Source: Acinetobacter boissieri
Lineage (GTDB): Bacteria; Pseudomonadota; Gammaproteobacteria; Pseudomonadales; Moraxellaceae
Reading direction: 5' to 3'
DNA: 64,000 nucleotides
Assembly (NCBI RefSeq): GCF_900096955.1
Contig: NZ_FMYL01000005.1
Coordinates: 150,615-214,614 of the forward strand
The notes beneath the pieces were generated by a model that had not been told where the DNA came from, made no database searches, and saw only the letters and a program-made list of their open reading frames with translations. Below are positions 20,396 to 29,921 of this stretch, in pieces (position 1 is the stretch's first letter; each line of letters starts with the position of its first letter). The position numbers and the translations under genes are program-made.

Positions 20396-21874
20396 TTAGC
20401 TTTTGCTAAATATAGATTGATACTCACCCATTTCAACTTGAATTGATTTAATACGCGTGTAGTGGTGTAACGACACCAAGCCATTTTCACGGCCAACACC
20501 AGATTGTTTGTAACCACCGACAGGCATTTCAGCAGGTGATTCTCCCCAAGTATTAATCCAACAAATACCTGCTTCAAGTTGGTGAGCAATTTGGTGTGCT
20601 CGGTTAATGTTTTCAGTCACTACGCCAGATGCAAGGCCTAAAGGAGTATTGTTGGCGCGTTCAAGGGCTTCAGCCTCAGTGTCATAACTTAAAATACTCA
20701 TGACTGGGCCAAAAATTTCGTCTGTCACAATAGACATATCATCTTTACAGTCTGTAAAAATGGTCGGCTCAATATACGCACCTTTTGCCAGTGCTGGATC
20801 TGTTGCACGCTGGCCACCACATAACAGTGTTGCACCTTGTGCTTTACCTTGTTCAATATAAGACAGTACTTTGTCTAAATGTGGAAAGCTTGAAAGTGGT
20901 CCCATGTTGGTATCTGCATGCATTGGATCACCGACTTTTACATAAGCAATACGTTCGAGTAATGCTTTTTCAAAGTCAGCTTTAATCGATTTCGGTACAA
21001 ATACACGAGTACCATTAGTGCAGACTTGGCCTGTACTAAAGAAATTTGCCATCATTGCAATATCTGCAGCACGTTCAATGTGTGCATCTTCACAAATAAT
21101 TAGAGGTGATTTGCCACCAAGTTCCATGGTGACTTCTTTGAGTGATGAGCTTGCGGCTGTCGCCATCACTTTTTTACCTGTAGCAACTGAACCTGTAAAA
21201 GATATTTTTTCGATGATTGGGTGAGATGCAATCATTGCGCCTACATCACCTAGACCTTGTACCACGTTAAATACACCGTGTGGTACGCCAGCTTCAGTAT
21301 AAATTTCTGCTAATTTATAAGCAGTCAGCGGTGTAAACTCACTTGGTTTAAAAATCATGGCATTACCGGCAGCAAGTGCAGGTGCAGATTTCCATAGTGC
21401 AATTTGAATAGGGTAGTTCCATGCACCAATACCTGCAACAACACCCAATGGCTCACGGCGAGTATAGAAAAAACTTGTATCGCGTAGGGGTTGCTGTTCG
21501 CCTTGTATCGCTGTTGCTAGACCTGCGTAGTATTCTAAAACATCTGCACCAGTTACAACATCTACAGTCGATGTTTCAGAAAATGCTTTACCAGAGTCTT
21601 TGGTTTCTAAGGCTGCCAAATCATCGTTACGCTCACGCAGTATATCTACTGCTTTACGTAGAATACGGGCACGCTCTACTGCTGTTTTTGCAGCCCAAAC
21701 TTTTTGACCTTGTTGTGCACTTTCTACTGCTTTATCTAAATCTTGTTGAGATGCACTTTGTATTTGAGCAATTACTTCGCCATTGGCAGGGTTGATACTT
21801 TCAAAGCTTTGACCACTGCTGGCTTCAACATATTGACCGTTAATGTAGAGGGAATACACTGGAATGTTAGACAT
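20396..21874 (-). CDS. betB: Betaine aldehyde dehydrogenase
   Basis: NAD(P)-dependent oxidation of betaine aldehyde to glycine betaine, an osmoprotectant. Catalytic glutamate in MELGGKSPL and nucleophilic cysteine in [17 protein letters not shown]; the cofactor-binding segment [11 protein letters not shown] is also visible. 492 residues. It overlaps the end of betI by 8 bp, which shows tight operon linkage; GGAG lies nine bases before the ATG. Confidence 0.95.
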   Translation of the reverse strand: MSNIPVYSLYINGQYVEASSGQSFESINPANGEVIAQIQSASQQDLDKAVESAQQGQKVWAAKTAVERARILRKAVDILRERNDDLAALETKDSGKAFSETSTVDVVTGADVLEYYAGLATAIQGEQQPLRDTSFFYTRREPLGVVAGIGAWNYPIQIALWKSAPALAAGNAMIFKPSEFTPLTAYKLAEIYTEAGVPHGVFNVVQGLGDVGAMIASHPIIEKISFTGSVATGKKVMATAASSSLKEVTMELGGKSPLIICEDAHIERAADIAMMANFFSTGQVCTNGTRVFVPKSIKADFEKALLERIAYVKVGDPMHADTNMGPLSSFPHLDKVLSYIEQGKAQGATLLCGGQRATDPALAKGAYIEPTIFTDCKDDMSIVTDEIFGPVMSILSYDTEAEALERANNTPLGLASGVVTENINRAHQIAHQLEAGICWINTWGESPAEMPVGGYKQSGVGRENGLVSLHHYTRIKSIQVEMGEYQSIFSKS

Positions 21875-22505
21875 GGTTTAATTCTCCGTCAGTTTCTGAT
21901 CTATTGATATGCATGTTTAAATATTGGTAGGCAATATACTTGGCTTGTGTAACGTCAAATTTTTCTTGATGACTCATAAGACTAGCACGTAACCATAAAC
22001 CATCAATCAGTGCTGCAAGGCCTTGAGTAATGGCATCGACTTGTGTTGGTGTAACAAGTTTTTCTAAATGGTACTTTAAGTTTGAGTATGAACGATGACT
22101 GTTAATGCGCTGTAAACGTTGTAACTCAGGCATGTGCATACTTGCAGTCCAAAATTCTAACCAAAGTCGCATGGCTGTTGCACTGGTTTGACTGGTATCG
22201 AAGTTAGAGTCAATAATTGCATGAATTTGTGAAGTTGCATCAGCTGCATGCTTCATTTTATATTGCATGGTTTTTCGTTGTAACTCAGCCAACATTTCAC
22301 GCATACATGCAGTAATTAAGCCTTGTTTGTCGCCAAAATAATGACTCACAATACCTGTAGATAGACCTGCTTGTTTAGCAATTTTAGCCAAGGTCGTATT
22401 GGTGAGTCCAAGGCTAGAAATCACTTCAAAAGCAGCTTGAATGATTTGCTCACGCCGAACATGTTCGGGTTGTATGCGACTATTTTTGGCTTCGTTTATA
22501 CTCAT
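21867..22505 (-). CDS. betI: TetR-family repressor of the choline operon
   Basis: N-terminal TetR helix-turn-helix ([32 protein letters not shown]) and a BetI-type C-terminal domain. In E. coli BetI represses the bet genes and choline lifts it. The longest frame starts with GTG at 22547, but that lies inside the operator and upstream of the likely transcript start, so an ATG at 22505 (MSINEAKN) or 22514 is preferred. No strong ribosome site is seen for either. First gene of betIBA. Confidence 0.9.
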   Translation of the reverse strand: MSINEAKNSRIQPEHVRREQIIQAAFEVISSLGLTNTTLAKIAKQAGLSTGIVSHYFGDKQGLITACMREMLAELQRKTMQYKMKHAADATSQIHAIIDSNFDTSQTSATAMRLWLEFWTASMHMPELQRLQRINSHRSYSNLKYHLEKLVTPTQVDAITQGLAALIDGLWLRASLMSHQEKFDVTQAKYIAYQYLNMHINRSETDGELNHV

Positions 22506-22537
22506 ATCATACATAAGAATAGATGCGATTGACACAC

Positions 22538-22578
22538 AGTGTAACACCCATTGATTGATCGTTCAATCAATGGGTGTT
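22538..22578 (-). promoter_or_regulatory. BetI operator and betIBA promoter
   Basis: A perfect inverted repeat with 16-bp arms (22543-22558 AACACCCATTGATTGA and 22563-22578) and a 4-bp centre TCGT. Its core ATTGATTGA...TTCAATCAAT resembles the E. coli BetI site. A minus-strand promoter, TTGAAC - 17 bp - TACACT (-10 at 22538-22543), lies across it, so bound BetI would block RNA polymerase. Confidence 0.88.
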
Positions 22579-23199
22579 TAAAGTGGATTTATTGACTATC
22601 AAAATATCTTGAAAAAATAATTGTGATTATTTGTACAGTCACTAAAAATAATTAGATATTTATATTATTTATTTAAAATTTTGTTTTATTTGAATTTATT
22701 TATTTTTATATGGTTTTTATATGCAGATTAATATTGATATTTTGGCGTATATATTTGTACATTTTTTTTTCAGCACTTATACTCGGCGCACTTGTGCATG
22801 ATCATTTTGCATGATGCATTACAAGTTTAGCCATTTTCCCAAGATTTTATTTTGTCTATTTTTGTTTGTTTTTTGCGCTTTTAAGTGATTTTACTGTACT
22901 TTTATAGTGAGTGAGCTTTGAGCAGTTATACATGCTGTTTTCTTTTGATTTCAGTATAGAAATAGCATGATATAAAAGCTTTTAAAACAGTCATTTCTTG
23001 ATAAATACCAATGGTTCAATCTGCTTTATGTTGAATCTTTTATATGGCTATTTTTCATATTTTTACGGCAAAAATCGCAGATACATCACAATTTTTGCCA
23101 TAAGAATACTTCCTACGCCGTGATGGCGTTGATTCGGTGAATTTACCTCAGTCAGGTAAAAAAGCCTTTATCTTTTATATTTTATAAAAAGAGGATTGT
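22579..23199. other. Long betI-betT intergenic region with paired hairpins
   Basis: 620 bp without a gene. It is AT-rich with a run of ten T near 22765. Close to betT are two small hairpins on the plus strand: 23115-23119 with 23125-23129 (ACGCC/GGCGT) and 23142-23148 with 23154-23160 (TTTACCT/AGGTAAA). They probably lie in the betT leader. A half-site like the BetI box (TTCAATC) is near 23014. No full second operator is seen. Confidence 0.5.
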
Positions 23200-25281
23200 A
23201 TGAATCAAGATAACTCCTCCGAGGGTCTGAAAGCAACGGCCAATGAAGATCGCTTAAATGGAAAAGTATTTTTCCTTTCTGCCGGTCTAGTATTGGCATT
23301 TGCCTTATTTACCATTTTTTTTAAAGCGCAAGCTACCGTTGCGTTAGACACAACCTTAGATTGGGTTGCATCTACGTTTGGCTGGTACTATTTTGCAATT
23401 GCTTCAGTATATATTGTATTTGTGATTTTCTTAGCATCTTCACGCTATGGCGATATTAAACTGGGTCCTAAACATTCTAAACCTGAGTTTAGTATGGTGA
23501 GTTGGGCATCCATGCTGTTTGCTGCAGGTATTGGTATTGACCTCATGTTCTTTTCGGTGGCAGAACCAATTGCACAATATATGCAACCTCCTGTTGGCCA
23601 AGGACAAACCATTGATGCAGCTCGTCAAGCCATTACGTTAACCATTTTCCACTATGGTCTCACGGGTTGGTGTATGTATGCGCTATTGGGTATTGCCTTA
23701 GGGTATTTCTCATACCGTTATAATTTACCACTGACTGTACGTTCTGCTTTGTACCCAATTTTTGGTGATAAAGTGAATGGTTGGATTGGTCATTTGGTTG
23801 ATGTCGCAGCGATTTTAGGGGCAATCTTCGGTTTAGCCACGACATGCGGTATTGGTGTAGTCCAACTTAACTATGGTTTAAGCCTATTATTTGGTGTGCA
23901 AGAAGGTTTAACCGTACAAGCTTGGCTTGTGGTTTTTGCCGTGACCATTAGTATTATTTCAGCTACGACTGGGGTAGATAAGGGCGTTAAATTCTTGGCA
24001 GAAATGAATGTTTATTTTGCCATTGGTTTATTGTTGTTTATTTTATTTTTAGGCAATAGTACCTTTTTACTCAATAGCTTAGTACTTAATATTGGCGATT
24101 ACATTAGCCGTTTTCCTGCAATGACGCTGGATACATTTGCATATCATCAAGATTCAAATCCGCAAACAGGGCAGTGGGTTAAAGATTGGACACTGTTTTT
24201 CTGGGCATGGTGGGTGGCATGGTCACCATTTGTTGGGCTGTTTTTAGCCCGTATTTCAAGAGGCCGTACTATTCGTGAGTTTGTACTAGGCACTTTAGTT
24301 ATTCCCTTACTGTTTACCATAGCTTGGTTGTCTATTATGGGTAATAGTGCACTGTATGAAGTTATTCATGGCAATTTACAGTTTGCACAAGAAATTTTAG
24401 CTAAACCTGAGCTTGGTTTTTATAAATTACTGTCATTTTATCCGTGGTTTTCATTTACAGCAGTATTGGCTTTTATTACAGGACTTCTGTTTTATGTGAC
24501 TTCGGCAGACTCGGGTGCAATTGTACTTGGGAGTTTCTGCTACCGTTTAAAAGATGTAAACAGTGATGCACCAAATTGGATTCGTATCTTTTGGTCTATC
24601 GTGATTGGTGTATTAACAATCGCAATGATGATGTCAAACGGGATTACAACATTACAAAAAGCCACTGTGATTATGGGCTTGCCTTTTAGTTTTGTGATGA
24701 TTCTGGTAATGATTGGTTTATTTAAATCGCTTCGTTTAGAAGATTATCGAAACCAAAGTACATCACTCAATGCAGCGCCTGTTGTGGGTAATGTTGATAT
24801 TTTAAACTGGAAACAGCGTTTATCTCGTGTGATGCATCACCCAGGTCGCAAAGCTACATTACAGATGCTAGATACGGTGTGTAAACCTGCACTCGAAGAA
24901 GTCATGCGTGAGTTAGAAAGTAAAGGTGTACAAGCATCGGTCATTTTCAATTCGATGACAGAAGAGTGGGATTATGGGCTATATCATATCGACTTAAGTG
25001 TTGGATTAAATGATGAACAGAATTTTATTTACCAAATTTGGCCACAGCGGTATCATGCACCTGAATTTAGTCGCCGTAGTAAACTTGGCAATACATTTTA
25101 TTATCGTTTGGAAACATTCTTGTTTGAAGGCAGCCAAGGTAATGATTTAATGGGGTATAACAAAGAGCAAGTGATTAATGACGTGTTAGATAAATACGAG
25201 CGTCATTTGACTTTCTTGCATTTGAACCGAGAAAAAACTACGGGTAAAAGTTTAAGTTTTCCAGACCCGAATGACTCCTAA
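23200..25281 (+). CDS. betT: BCCT-family choline transporter
   Basis: Inner-membrane sodium- or proton-coupled uptake of choline (or betaine). Twelve membrane segments over about residues 25-510, with the tryptophan-rich BCCT signature WTLFFWAWWVAWSPFVGLF. A cytoplasmic C-terminal domain of about 170 residues follows, as in long BetT proteins where it is linked to osmotic control. Divergent from betIBA, which would turn the imported choline into betaine. AGAGG precedes the ATG. betT is assigned from family and context. Confidence 0.9.
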   Translation: MNQDNSSEGLKATANEDRLNGKVFFLSAGLVLAFALFTIFFKAQATVALDTTLDWVASTFGWYYFAIASVYIVFVIFLASSRYGDIKLGPKHSKPEFSMVSWASMLFAAGIGIDLMFFSVAEPIAQYMQPPVGQGQTIDAARQAITLTIFHYGLTGWCMYALLGIALGYFSYRYNLPLTVRSALYPIFGDKVNGWIGHLVDVAAILGAIFGLATTCGIGVVQLNYGLSLLFGVQEGLTVQAWLVVFAVTISIISATTGVDKGVKFLAEMNVYFAIGLLLFILFLGNSTFLLNSLVLNIGDYISRFPAMTLDTFAYHQDSNPQTGQWVKDWTLFFWAWWVAWSPFVGLFLARISRGRTIREFVLGTLVIPLLFTIAWLSIMGNSALYEVIHGNLQFAQEILAKPELGFYKLLSFYPWFSFTAVLAFITGLLFYVTSADSGAIVLGSFCYRLKDVNSDAPNWIRIFWSIVIGVLTIAMMMSNGITTLQKATVIMGLPFSFVMILVMIGLFKSLRLEDYRNQSTSLNAAPVVGNVDILNWKQRLSRVMHHPGRKATLQMLDTVCKPALEEVMRELESKGVQASVIFNSMTEEWDYGLYHIDLSVGLNDEQNFIYQIWPQRYHAPEFSRRSKLGNTFYYRLETFLFEGSQGNDLMGYNKEQVINDVLDKYERHLTFLHLNREKTTGKSLSFPDPNDS

Positions 25282-25293
25282 AGAGTAAATAGT

Positions 25294-25917
25294 ATGTTTA
25301 GCGCTTATATCCATTCTTTTGCACTACTTTTTGCATTGATGAATCCATTCCTCATGAGTATTTACATGGCAGGAATGATTCGAAATACAGATGCAAAAAT
25401 ATTTAATAAAGCACTGATTCAAGGGAGCTTGATCTCTTACGTGGTGTTTGTGTTTTTTGCATGGGGTGGAGAAACGGTTTTTACCGAGTATCTAAACGTA
25501 CGTTTTGAGTCCTTTCAAATTTTTGGTGGCATTATCTTTTTAGTCATTGGTTATCGTTATGTGTTTCAAGGTGCCGATACAATAGGAGATACACGCGGTG
25601 CGACCGAAAATTTGGCGGGGACTGTGGCTATGCCATTCATGATCGGGCCGGGGACCATTAGTGCTTCGGTGGTCATGGGCATGGAGATTAAGACTCTTGG
25701 TGCTATTTGTGTATTGGCAGTTACATTGTTTTTGACATCCACTATTTTAATGTTGATGAAATATATGCACGATAATTTGCGTTATAAGCATGCTAAATTT
25801 GTCGACTATTATTTTGATATTGTTGGTCGTTTATCTGCACTTCTGATTGGTACGATTGCCATAGATATGATTATTACAGGTGTAACACGTTTAATTCAAC
25901 ATACTGCACCTCTATAG
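25294..25917 (+). CDS. MarC-family (UPF0056) inner membrane protein
   Basis: 207 residues with about six hydrophobic segments and the MarC signatures ALMNPFLMSIYMA near the start and PFMIGPGTIS in the middle. Function in the family is unsettled. It begins 12 bp after betT, so it is probably co-transcribed with it. Confidence 0.87.
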   Translation: MFSAYIHSFALLFALMNPFLMSIYMAGMIRNTDAKIFNKALIQGSLISYVVFVFFAWGGETVFTEYLNVRFESFQIFGGIIFLVIGYRYVFQGADTIGDTRGATENLAGTVAMPFMIGPGTISASVVMGMEIKTLGAICVLAVTLFLTSTILMLMKYMHDNLRYKHAKFVDYYFDIVGRLSALLIGTIAIDMIITGVTRLIQHTAPL

Positions 25918-26230
25918 TTTAAGAAATATTTACATGTGACCCAAACAATAAAAATTACGGGTGCTAGGGTAAGGTGAATTTTGCAAAATATTCATGATAT
26001 TTATGCGCCGAAATTTAAATACCTTTAAGCTTTAAATTTATTTGGATACTAAATATTATTTGAATTTTACGTTAAATGAAATCAATTCAAATGATTCTTT
26101 TTTGCGTCTAATTATGACGTTTTTATTTTTAAAATATAAATGAGCAAGTGATATATCTTAATTCAACAAGATCAAATAATATATAAAAAGGTGTTAGGTC
26201 AACACTGGTAAAAATCATAAGGAATATGAA
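25918..26230. other. Intergenic region before the DUF4432 gene
   Basis: About 310 bp, very AT-rich. One AT-only inverted repeat (AAATTTAAA / TTTAAATTT) sits near 26010-26040. No gene or convincing terminator is seen. Confidence 0.5.
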
Positions 26231-27424
26231 ATGAAAAAATATTACACTATGGCTTTAAGCACCATAATTGGACTAAGTGCGATGAGTATTCATGCAAAAA
26301 CCTACGTTCTCACTGATATTCAAAATGGCATTGAAGTTGGGAATTGGAAAACAACAGGTCAAAACTATACGGTGGAACAGCAAGTTTTACATGGTGGTAA
26401 GCAAGAAGGCAGTAAAATTATTACCATTACTAGCCCAACGGGGTTAACTATTACGCTGTCGCCGACCAGAGGCATGGGGCTGTTACATGCAGAAGGTAAG
26501 GGAATTCATCTGGGTTGGAAATCTCCTGTCACAGAGGTTGTCAATCCTGCATATATTCAATTGGATAGTCGAAATGGGTTAGGTTGGCTTGAAGGTTTTA
26601 ATGAAATGCTAGTCCGTTGTGGATACGAGTGGACAGGTCACCCAACTACAATAGATGGTCAAATCTATTCACTCCATGGTAAAGCACAAAATACACCTGC
26701 ATCTTATGTTGCCGTTGAAATTGATGAGAAACCACCTTTTGCGATACATATTAAAGGTTTAATTAAAGAAAGCACCTTTAAAAAAGCAGACCTTCAAACG
26801 ATGACGCAATTAAGTTATGTACCAGGAGAAACATCATTTAAACTCCATGATGTGCTAACAAATCATGCAGATTACGCACATGACTATCAAATTATTTACC
26901 ACAGTAATTTTTCACAGCCTATTTTAGAAGAAGGCGCAAAATTTTTAGCCCCTGTGAGTGAAGTCAGTCCTTTTAATGATTATGCAAAAAAAGGCCTTAA
27001 AGATTGGACAACCTATTTAGGCCCAACAAAAGGCTTCGATGAAATGGTTTTTAACTTAAAACCATTGGCAGACTCTAAAGGGAATACAATCGCCGCATTA
27101 GTTAATAAAGACAACAACAAAGGGGTTGCGATTGCATTCAATACGCAACAACTTCCTGTTCTGACTTTATGGAAAAATACAGATACCTTAAAACAAGGCT
27201 ATGTTACAGGTATTGAGCCTGGAACCAGTTATGCGTATCCAGTAAACATTGAAAAAGCACAAAAAAGAGTGAAACAAATTGAACCCGGTCAAAGTGTCAG
27301 TTTTGATTTGACCTATTCATTGTTAAGTGACCGTTCACAAGTCCAATCAGTGGAAAATCAGATTCAAAAAATTCAAGGTACAACAGCGGTAAAGCAAGTT
27401 GAAACCCCAATCGCTAAAGAGTAG
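26231..27424 (+). CDS. Secreted DUF4432-family (aldose-epimerase-like) protein
   Basis: 397 residues. A signal peptide (MKKYYTMALSTIIGLSAMSIHA, cut after IHA) directs it to the periplasm. The body matches the DUF4432 family, which has the galactose mutarotase fold: SPTRGMGLLHAEGKGIHLGWKSP, a GWLEGFNEMLVRCG segment and TGIEPGTSYAYP. It could interconvert or bind sugars, but no activity is shown. The C-terminal 35 residues are Gln-rich and probably loose. Confidence 0.8.
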   Translation: MKKYYTMALSTIIGLSAMSIHAKTYVLTDIQNGIEVGNWKTTGQNYTVEQQVLHGGKQEGSKIITITSPTGLTITLSPTRGMGLLHAEGKGIHLGWKSPVTEVVNPAYIQLDSRNGLGWLEGFNEMLVRCGYEWTGHPTTIDGQIYSLHGKAQNTPASYVAVEIDEKPPFAIHIKGLIKESTFKKADLQTMTQLSYVPGETSFKLHDVLTNHADYAHDYQIIYHSNFSQPILEEGAKFLAPVSEVSPFNDYAKKGLKDWTTYLGPTKGFDEMVFNLKPLADSKGNTIAALVNKDNNKGVAIAFNTQQLPVLTLWKNTDTLKQGYVTGIEPGTSYAYPVNIEKAQKRVKQIEPGQSVSFDLTYSLLSDRSQVQSVENQIQKIQGTTAVKQVETPIAKE

Positions 27425-27508
27425 TGTTCTGTCATTGCTTAAGCTTAATTTGATAAACGTATTTACAAAAATCGTTTTAGGTTAGGTTTGAGCATGTATG
27501 TTTGATTT

Positions 27509-27534
27509 AATAAGCAGGAGTAATCCTGCTTATT
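27509..27534. terminator. Hairpin between convergent genes
   Basis: Perfect 11-bp arms AATAAGCAGGA / TCCTGCTTATT around a GTAA loop. The T-run is short (TATTATTT), so termination may be modest. It lies between the DUF4432 gene (+) and the PDZ-like gene (-). Confidence 0.6.
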
Positions 27535-27563
27535 ATTTAATGAGCGCTTTTTAAAGTTCATTA

Positions 27564-28007
27564 CTATTTGGGTGGAATAGGCGGCTGTACTGTATTTTTA
27601 TTTAATTCAGGGGGCTTAGGGGTTTCAAATTTCTGCCACATGTACTTATGTGTTTTAACTATGAATACTTTATTTTCTCTGATTACTTTAAGCCGTATTT
27701 CGTGAGAGGTGGGTGTATTTCTGACTAAGCGCATTAAGTCTTCAGGTGTAGACACTTTATGCTCATTCGCCGTAATAATAATATCTTTTGTCTTTAAATC
27801 TAAGTCCATTTTTTTCTGAGAAAATGTCGCAACGAGTACGCCATTTTTAGTACTTTGAAGTACAAGTTTTTCTGAAGCATTATTTACAGACACAGTGCCA
27901 GTTTGAGTCGTCGGTGATTGTGCTTCAACAGATGTTGTAAAAAGAAAAAGACCAATAGAAATGCAATAAAACATTGAGTTAGCGTTGATTATTGTTCGTG
28001 TAGACAT
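27564..28007 (-). CDS. Small secreted PDZ-like protein
   Basis: 147 residues. A signal peptide ends near SVEA|QS. The middle (about 55-120) reads like a PDZ domain: a GVLVATFSQ strand, LKTKDIIITANEHKVSTPEDL (like the LKxGDIIxxVNG turn of HtrA/DegS PDZ domains) and a closing basic strand. The tail is proline-rich (PPELNKNTVQPPIPPK). No protease domain is attached. It may bind C-terminal peptides in the periplasm. AGGA lies nine bases before the ATG. Confidence 0.65.
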   Translation of the reverse strand: MSTRTIINANSMFYCISIGLFLFTTSVEAQSPTTQTGTVSVNNASEKLVLQSTKNGVLVATFSQKKMDLDLKTKDIIITANEHKVSTPEDLMRLVRNTPTSHEIRLKVIRENKVFIVKTHKYMWQKFETPKPPELNKNTVQPPIPPK

Positions 28008-28332
28008 ATTTTAACATCCTATTTTTTTAATTTATTCTTTAAAGAAAACATTGTAATTCTAGCATTAAAAACTGATGAAATTATATTATTACAATACTTT
28101 ATGTAAAATTTAAAATACTAGTGTGTAAATAACTAAAGTTAGTATATTGGTTGTGTAGATCTTAAAATTATGGGGGAATGATATAAGAAAATTTAAATGG
28201 CTTGATATTTAAATCGGAATTTAATTGATACTACGATGTAAGATTCTTTGAAAAGTAAGTTTTGAACGATTGTTATTATAAAAAACGTGTAATAATAAAA
28301 AATACGCAATAAAAACGATAGGATAACTTTCA
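28008..28332. other. Intergenic region between divergent genes
   Basis: About 325 bp between the PDZ-like gene (-) and a GNAT gene (+). AT-rich; promoters for both must lie here, but none stands out. Confidence 0.4.
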
Positions 28333-28842
28333 ATGACAATAAGAATTGCAGGCATTAAAGACGCTGTGCACATTGCAGAAATACACGTAAAGAGTTGGAG
28401 AGCTGCATATACCAATATCATGCCTCAGAATATATTAGATAGTCTTTCTGTTCCTGAAAAAACAGCCATGTGGACAAAAATAATTGAAGAAAATAATAAA
28501 AAATTAATGGTTTACGATGAAGCATTAAAAGGAATTGTGGGGTGGGTTGTATATGGACCATCACGTAATATTCATGATGAAGAAACAGTTGCAGAAATTG
28601 AAGCTTTTTATATTGATCCAAGCCATTTCAGATGTGGTTACGGTAAGAATTTATATAAAAAAGTCATTACCGAACTTAAAGACGCGGGTTATACAAAAGT
28701 ATATTTATGGGCATTGTCTGCTAATTTAAATGCAACTGCCTTTTATAAAAAAATGGGTATGATTCAAAATACGCAAGAAATTAAGTACTTCAAGATTGGA
28801 GGCGAAAGTCTAGAAGAAGTTATGTATTATTTAGAGATTTAA
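28333..28842 (+). CDS. GNAT-family N-acetyltransferase
   Basis: 169 residues. Family opening MTIRIAGIKDAVHIAEIHVKSW; acetyl-CoA loop FRCGYGKNLYKKVI; C-terminal LWALSANLNATAFYKKMGM, the typical asparagine and tyrosine of GNAT active sites. Substrate unknown. Stands alone. Confidence 0.82.
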   Translation: MTIRIAGIKDAVHIAEIHVKSWRAAYTNIMPQNILDSLSVPEKTAMWTKIIEENNKKLMVYDEALKGIVGWVVYGPSRNIHDEETVAEIEAFYIDPSHFRCGYGKNLYKKVITELKDAGYTKVYLWALSANLNATAFYKKMGMIQNTQEIKYFKIGGESLEEVMYYLEI

Positions 28843-29025
28843 TCAATAAATTTAGACGGTTAGAAAAGTGATTACTGCTGAATATGACAATGAATTGCTA
28901 AGACTTTACATGGCATAAAATCTAAGGAAAACTATGTGTGTAGCGAGTTGTTTTAGGTATTAAAAATAAAATGCAAAGAATGTTGTATAGTCATGTATTC
29001 AATATCATTGTGTGAAGAGAGCGGT

Positions 29026-29862
29026 ATGAACCCTAATGTTTTAAAGAAAATCTTTCCTAAACGAAATAATGATACCAATAAAAATGGATTATTTATATTT
29101 TCTGGCCCATGTGTTGTAGAAAATTATGATGTAACCATGCAAATTGCTGAAACATTAGCGAACATTCAAGATGTTACAGGGGTGGATATTGCTTTTAAAG
29201 CCAGTTTTGTCAAAGCCAATCGAACATCTATTAATAGTTTTACCGGTTTGCCTTTGGAAGAGTCACTACAAATTTTAGATACCGTTAAAAAGCAATTTAA
29301 TTTTAAAATTCTAAGTGATGTACACGAATACACAGATTTTAATGAAGTTGGCGAGGTGGTTGATATTTTTCAAACCCCTGCTTTTTTGGTGAGACAAACT
29401 GAGTTTTTAAGAAGAGTCGCAGCCGCTGGTAAGCCAATTAATATTAAAAAGGGACAGTTTTTGAGCCCACAAGAAATGATCGCTGTCGTAAATAAAGTAA
29501 AATCTTTTGGTAACCATGACCTTTTGGTTTGTGAACGTGGGACATCGTTTGGTTATAACTATTTAATTAACGATTTTAGAGGCATACAAGAGTTATTAAC
29601 TTTAGATGAGCCATTGGTATTTGATGCAACGCATTCAGTCCAACGACCTGGCGCACTTGGCGGTGCTTCGGGAGGTGATTCTCAGTATGCGCCTAAATTA
29701 GCAAAAGCTGCACTGGCTGTCGGTGCCAATGGTATATTTATGGAAACACATCCCAACCCATCCGTTGCACTGAGTGATGGACCAAATATGATTCCTTTAG
29801 CAGATATGCTTGAGTTGGTGAAAGACCTTAAAGATATACATGCATTAATTAATAAACTTTAA
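29026..29862 (+). CDS. KDO-8-phosphate synthase homologue (second, metal-type class)
   Basis: KdsA joins phosphoenolpyruvate and arabinose 5-phosphate. 278 residues from the ATG at 29026, which has GAGAG upstream; an ATG at 28993 would add 11 residues. Visible motifs: FSGPCVVEN, FKASFVKANRTS, INIKKGQFLSPQEM, CERGTSFGYNYL, FDATHSVQ, METHPNPSVALSDGPN. The cysteine in GPCVVEN marks metal-dependent KdsA; gamma-proteobacterial housekeeping KdsA has GGMNVLE. The usual SFDKAN is SFVKAN here, which may alter activity. It is not next to lipid A or pyrG-eno genes, so it is probably a paralogue for another surface sugar. Confidence 0.75.
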   Translation: MNPNVLKKIFPKRNNDTNKNGLFIFSGPCVVENYDVTMQIAETLANIQDVTGVDIAFKASFVKANRTSINSFTGLPLEESLQILDTVKKQFNFKILSDVHEYTDFNEVGEVVDIFQTPAFLVRQTEFLRRVAAAGKPINIKKGQFLSPQEMIAVVNKVKSFGNHDLLVCERGTSFGYNYLINDFRGIQELLTLDEPLVFDATHSVQRPGALGGASGGDSQYAPKLAKAALAVGANGIFMETHPNPSVALSDGPNMIPLADMLELVKDLKDIHALINKL

Positions 29863-29887
29863 AAAACAATCACTTTTATTGAAGTGA

Positions 29888-29918
29888 AACAAGGCGAAAT
29901 ATAATATTTCGCCTTGTT
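29888..29918. terminator. Bidirectional terminator
   Basis: Nearly continuous palindrome with 15-bp arms (AACAAGGCGAAATAT and its complement) between the KdsA homologue (+) and the first Rieske oxygenase (-), followed by TGTTTTA. Confidence 0.8.
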
Positions 29919-29921
29919 GTT

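Noticed and set aside
22796..22820. Repeated TGCATGAT near betI as a second operator
   Set aside because: Short direct repeats without a dyad or likeness to the BetI site.
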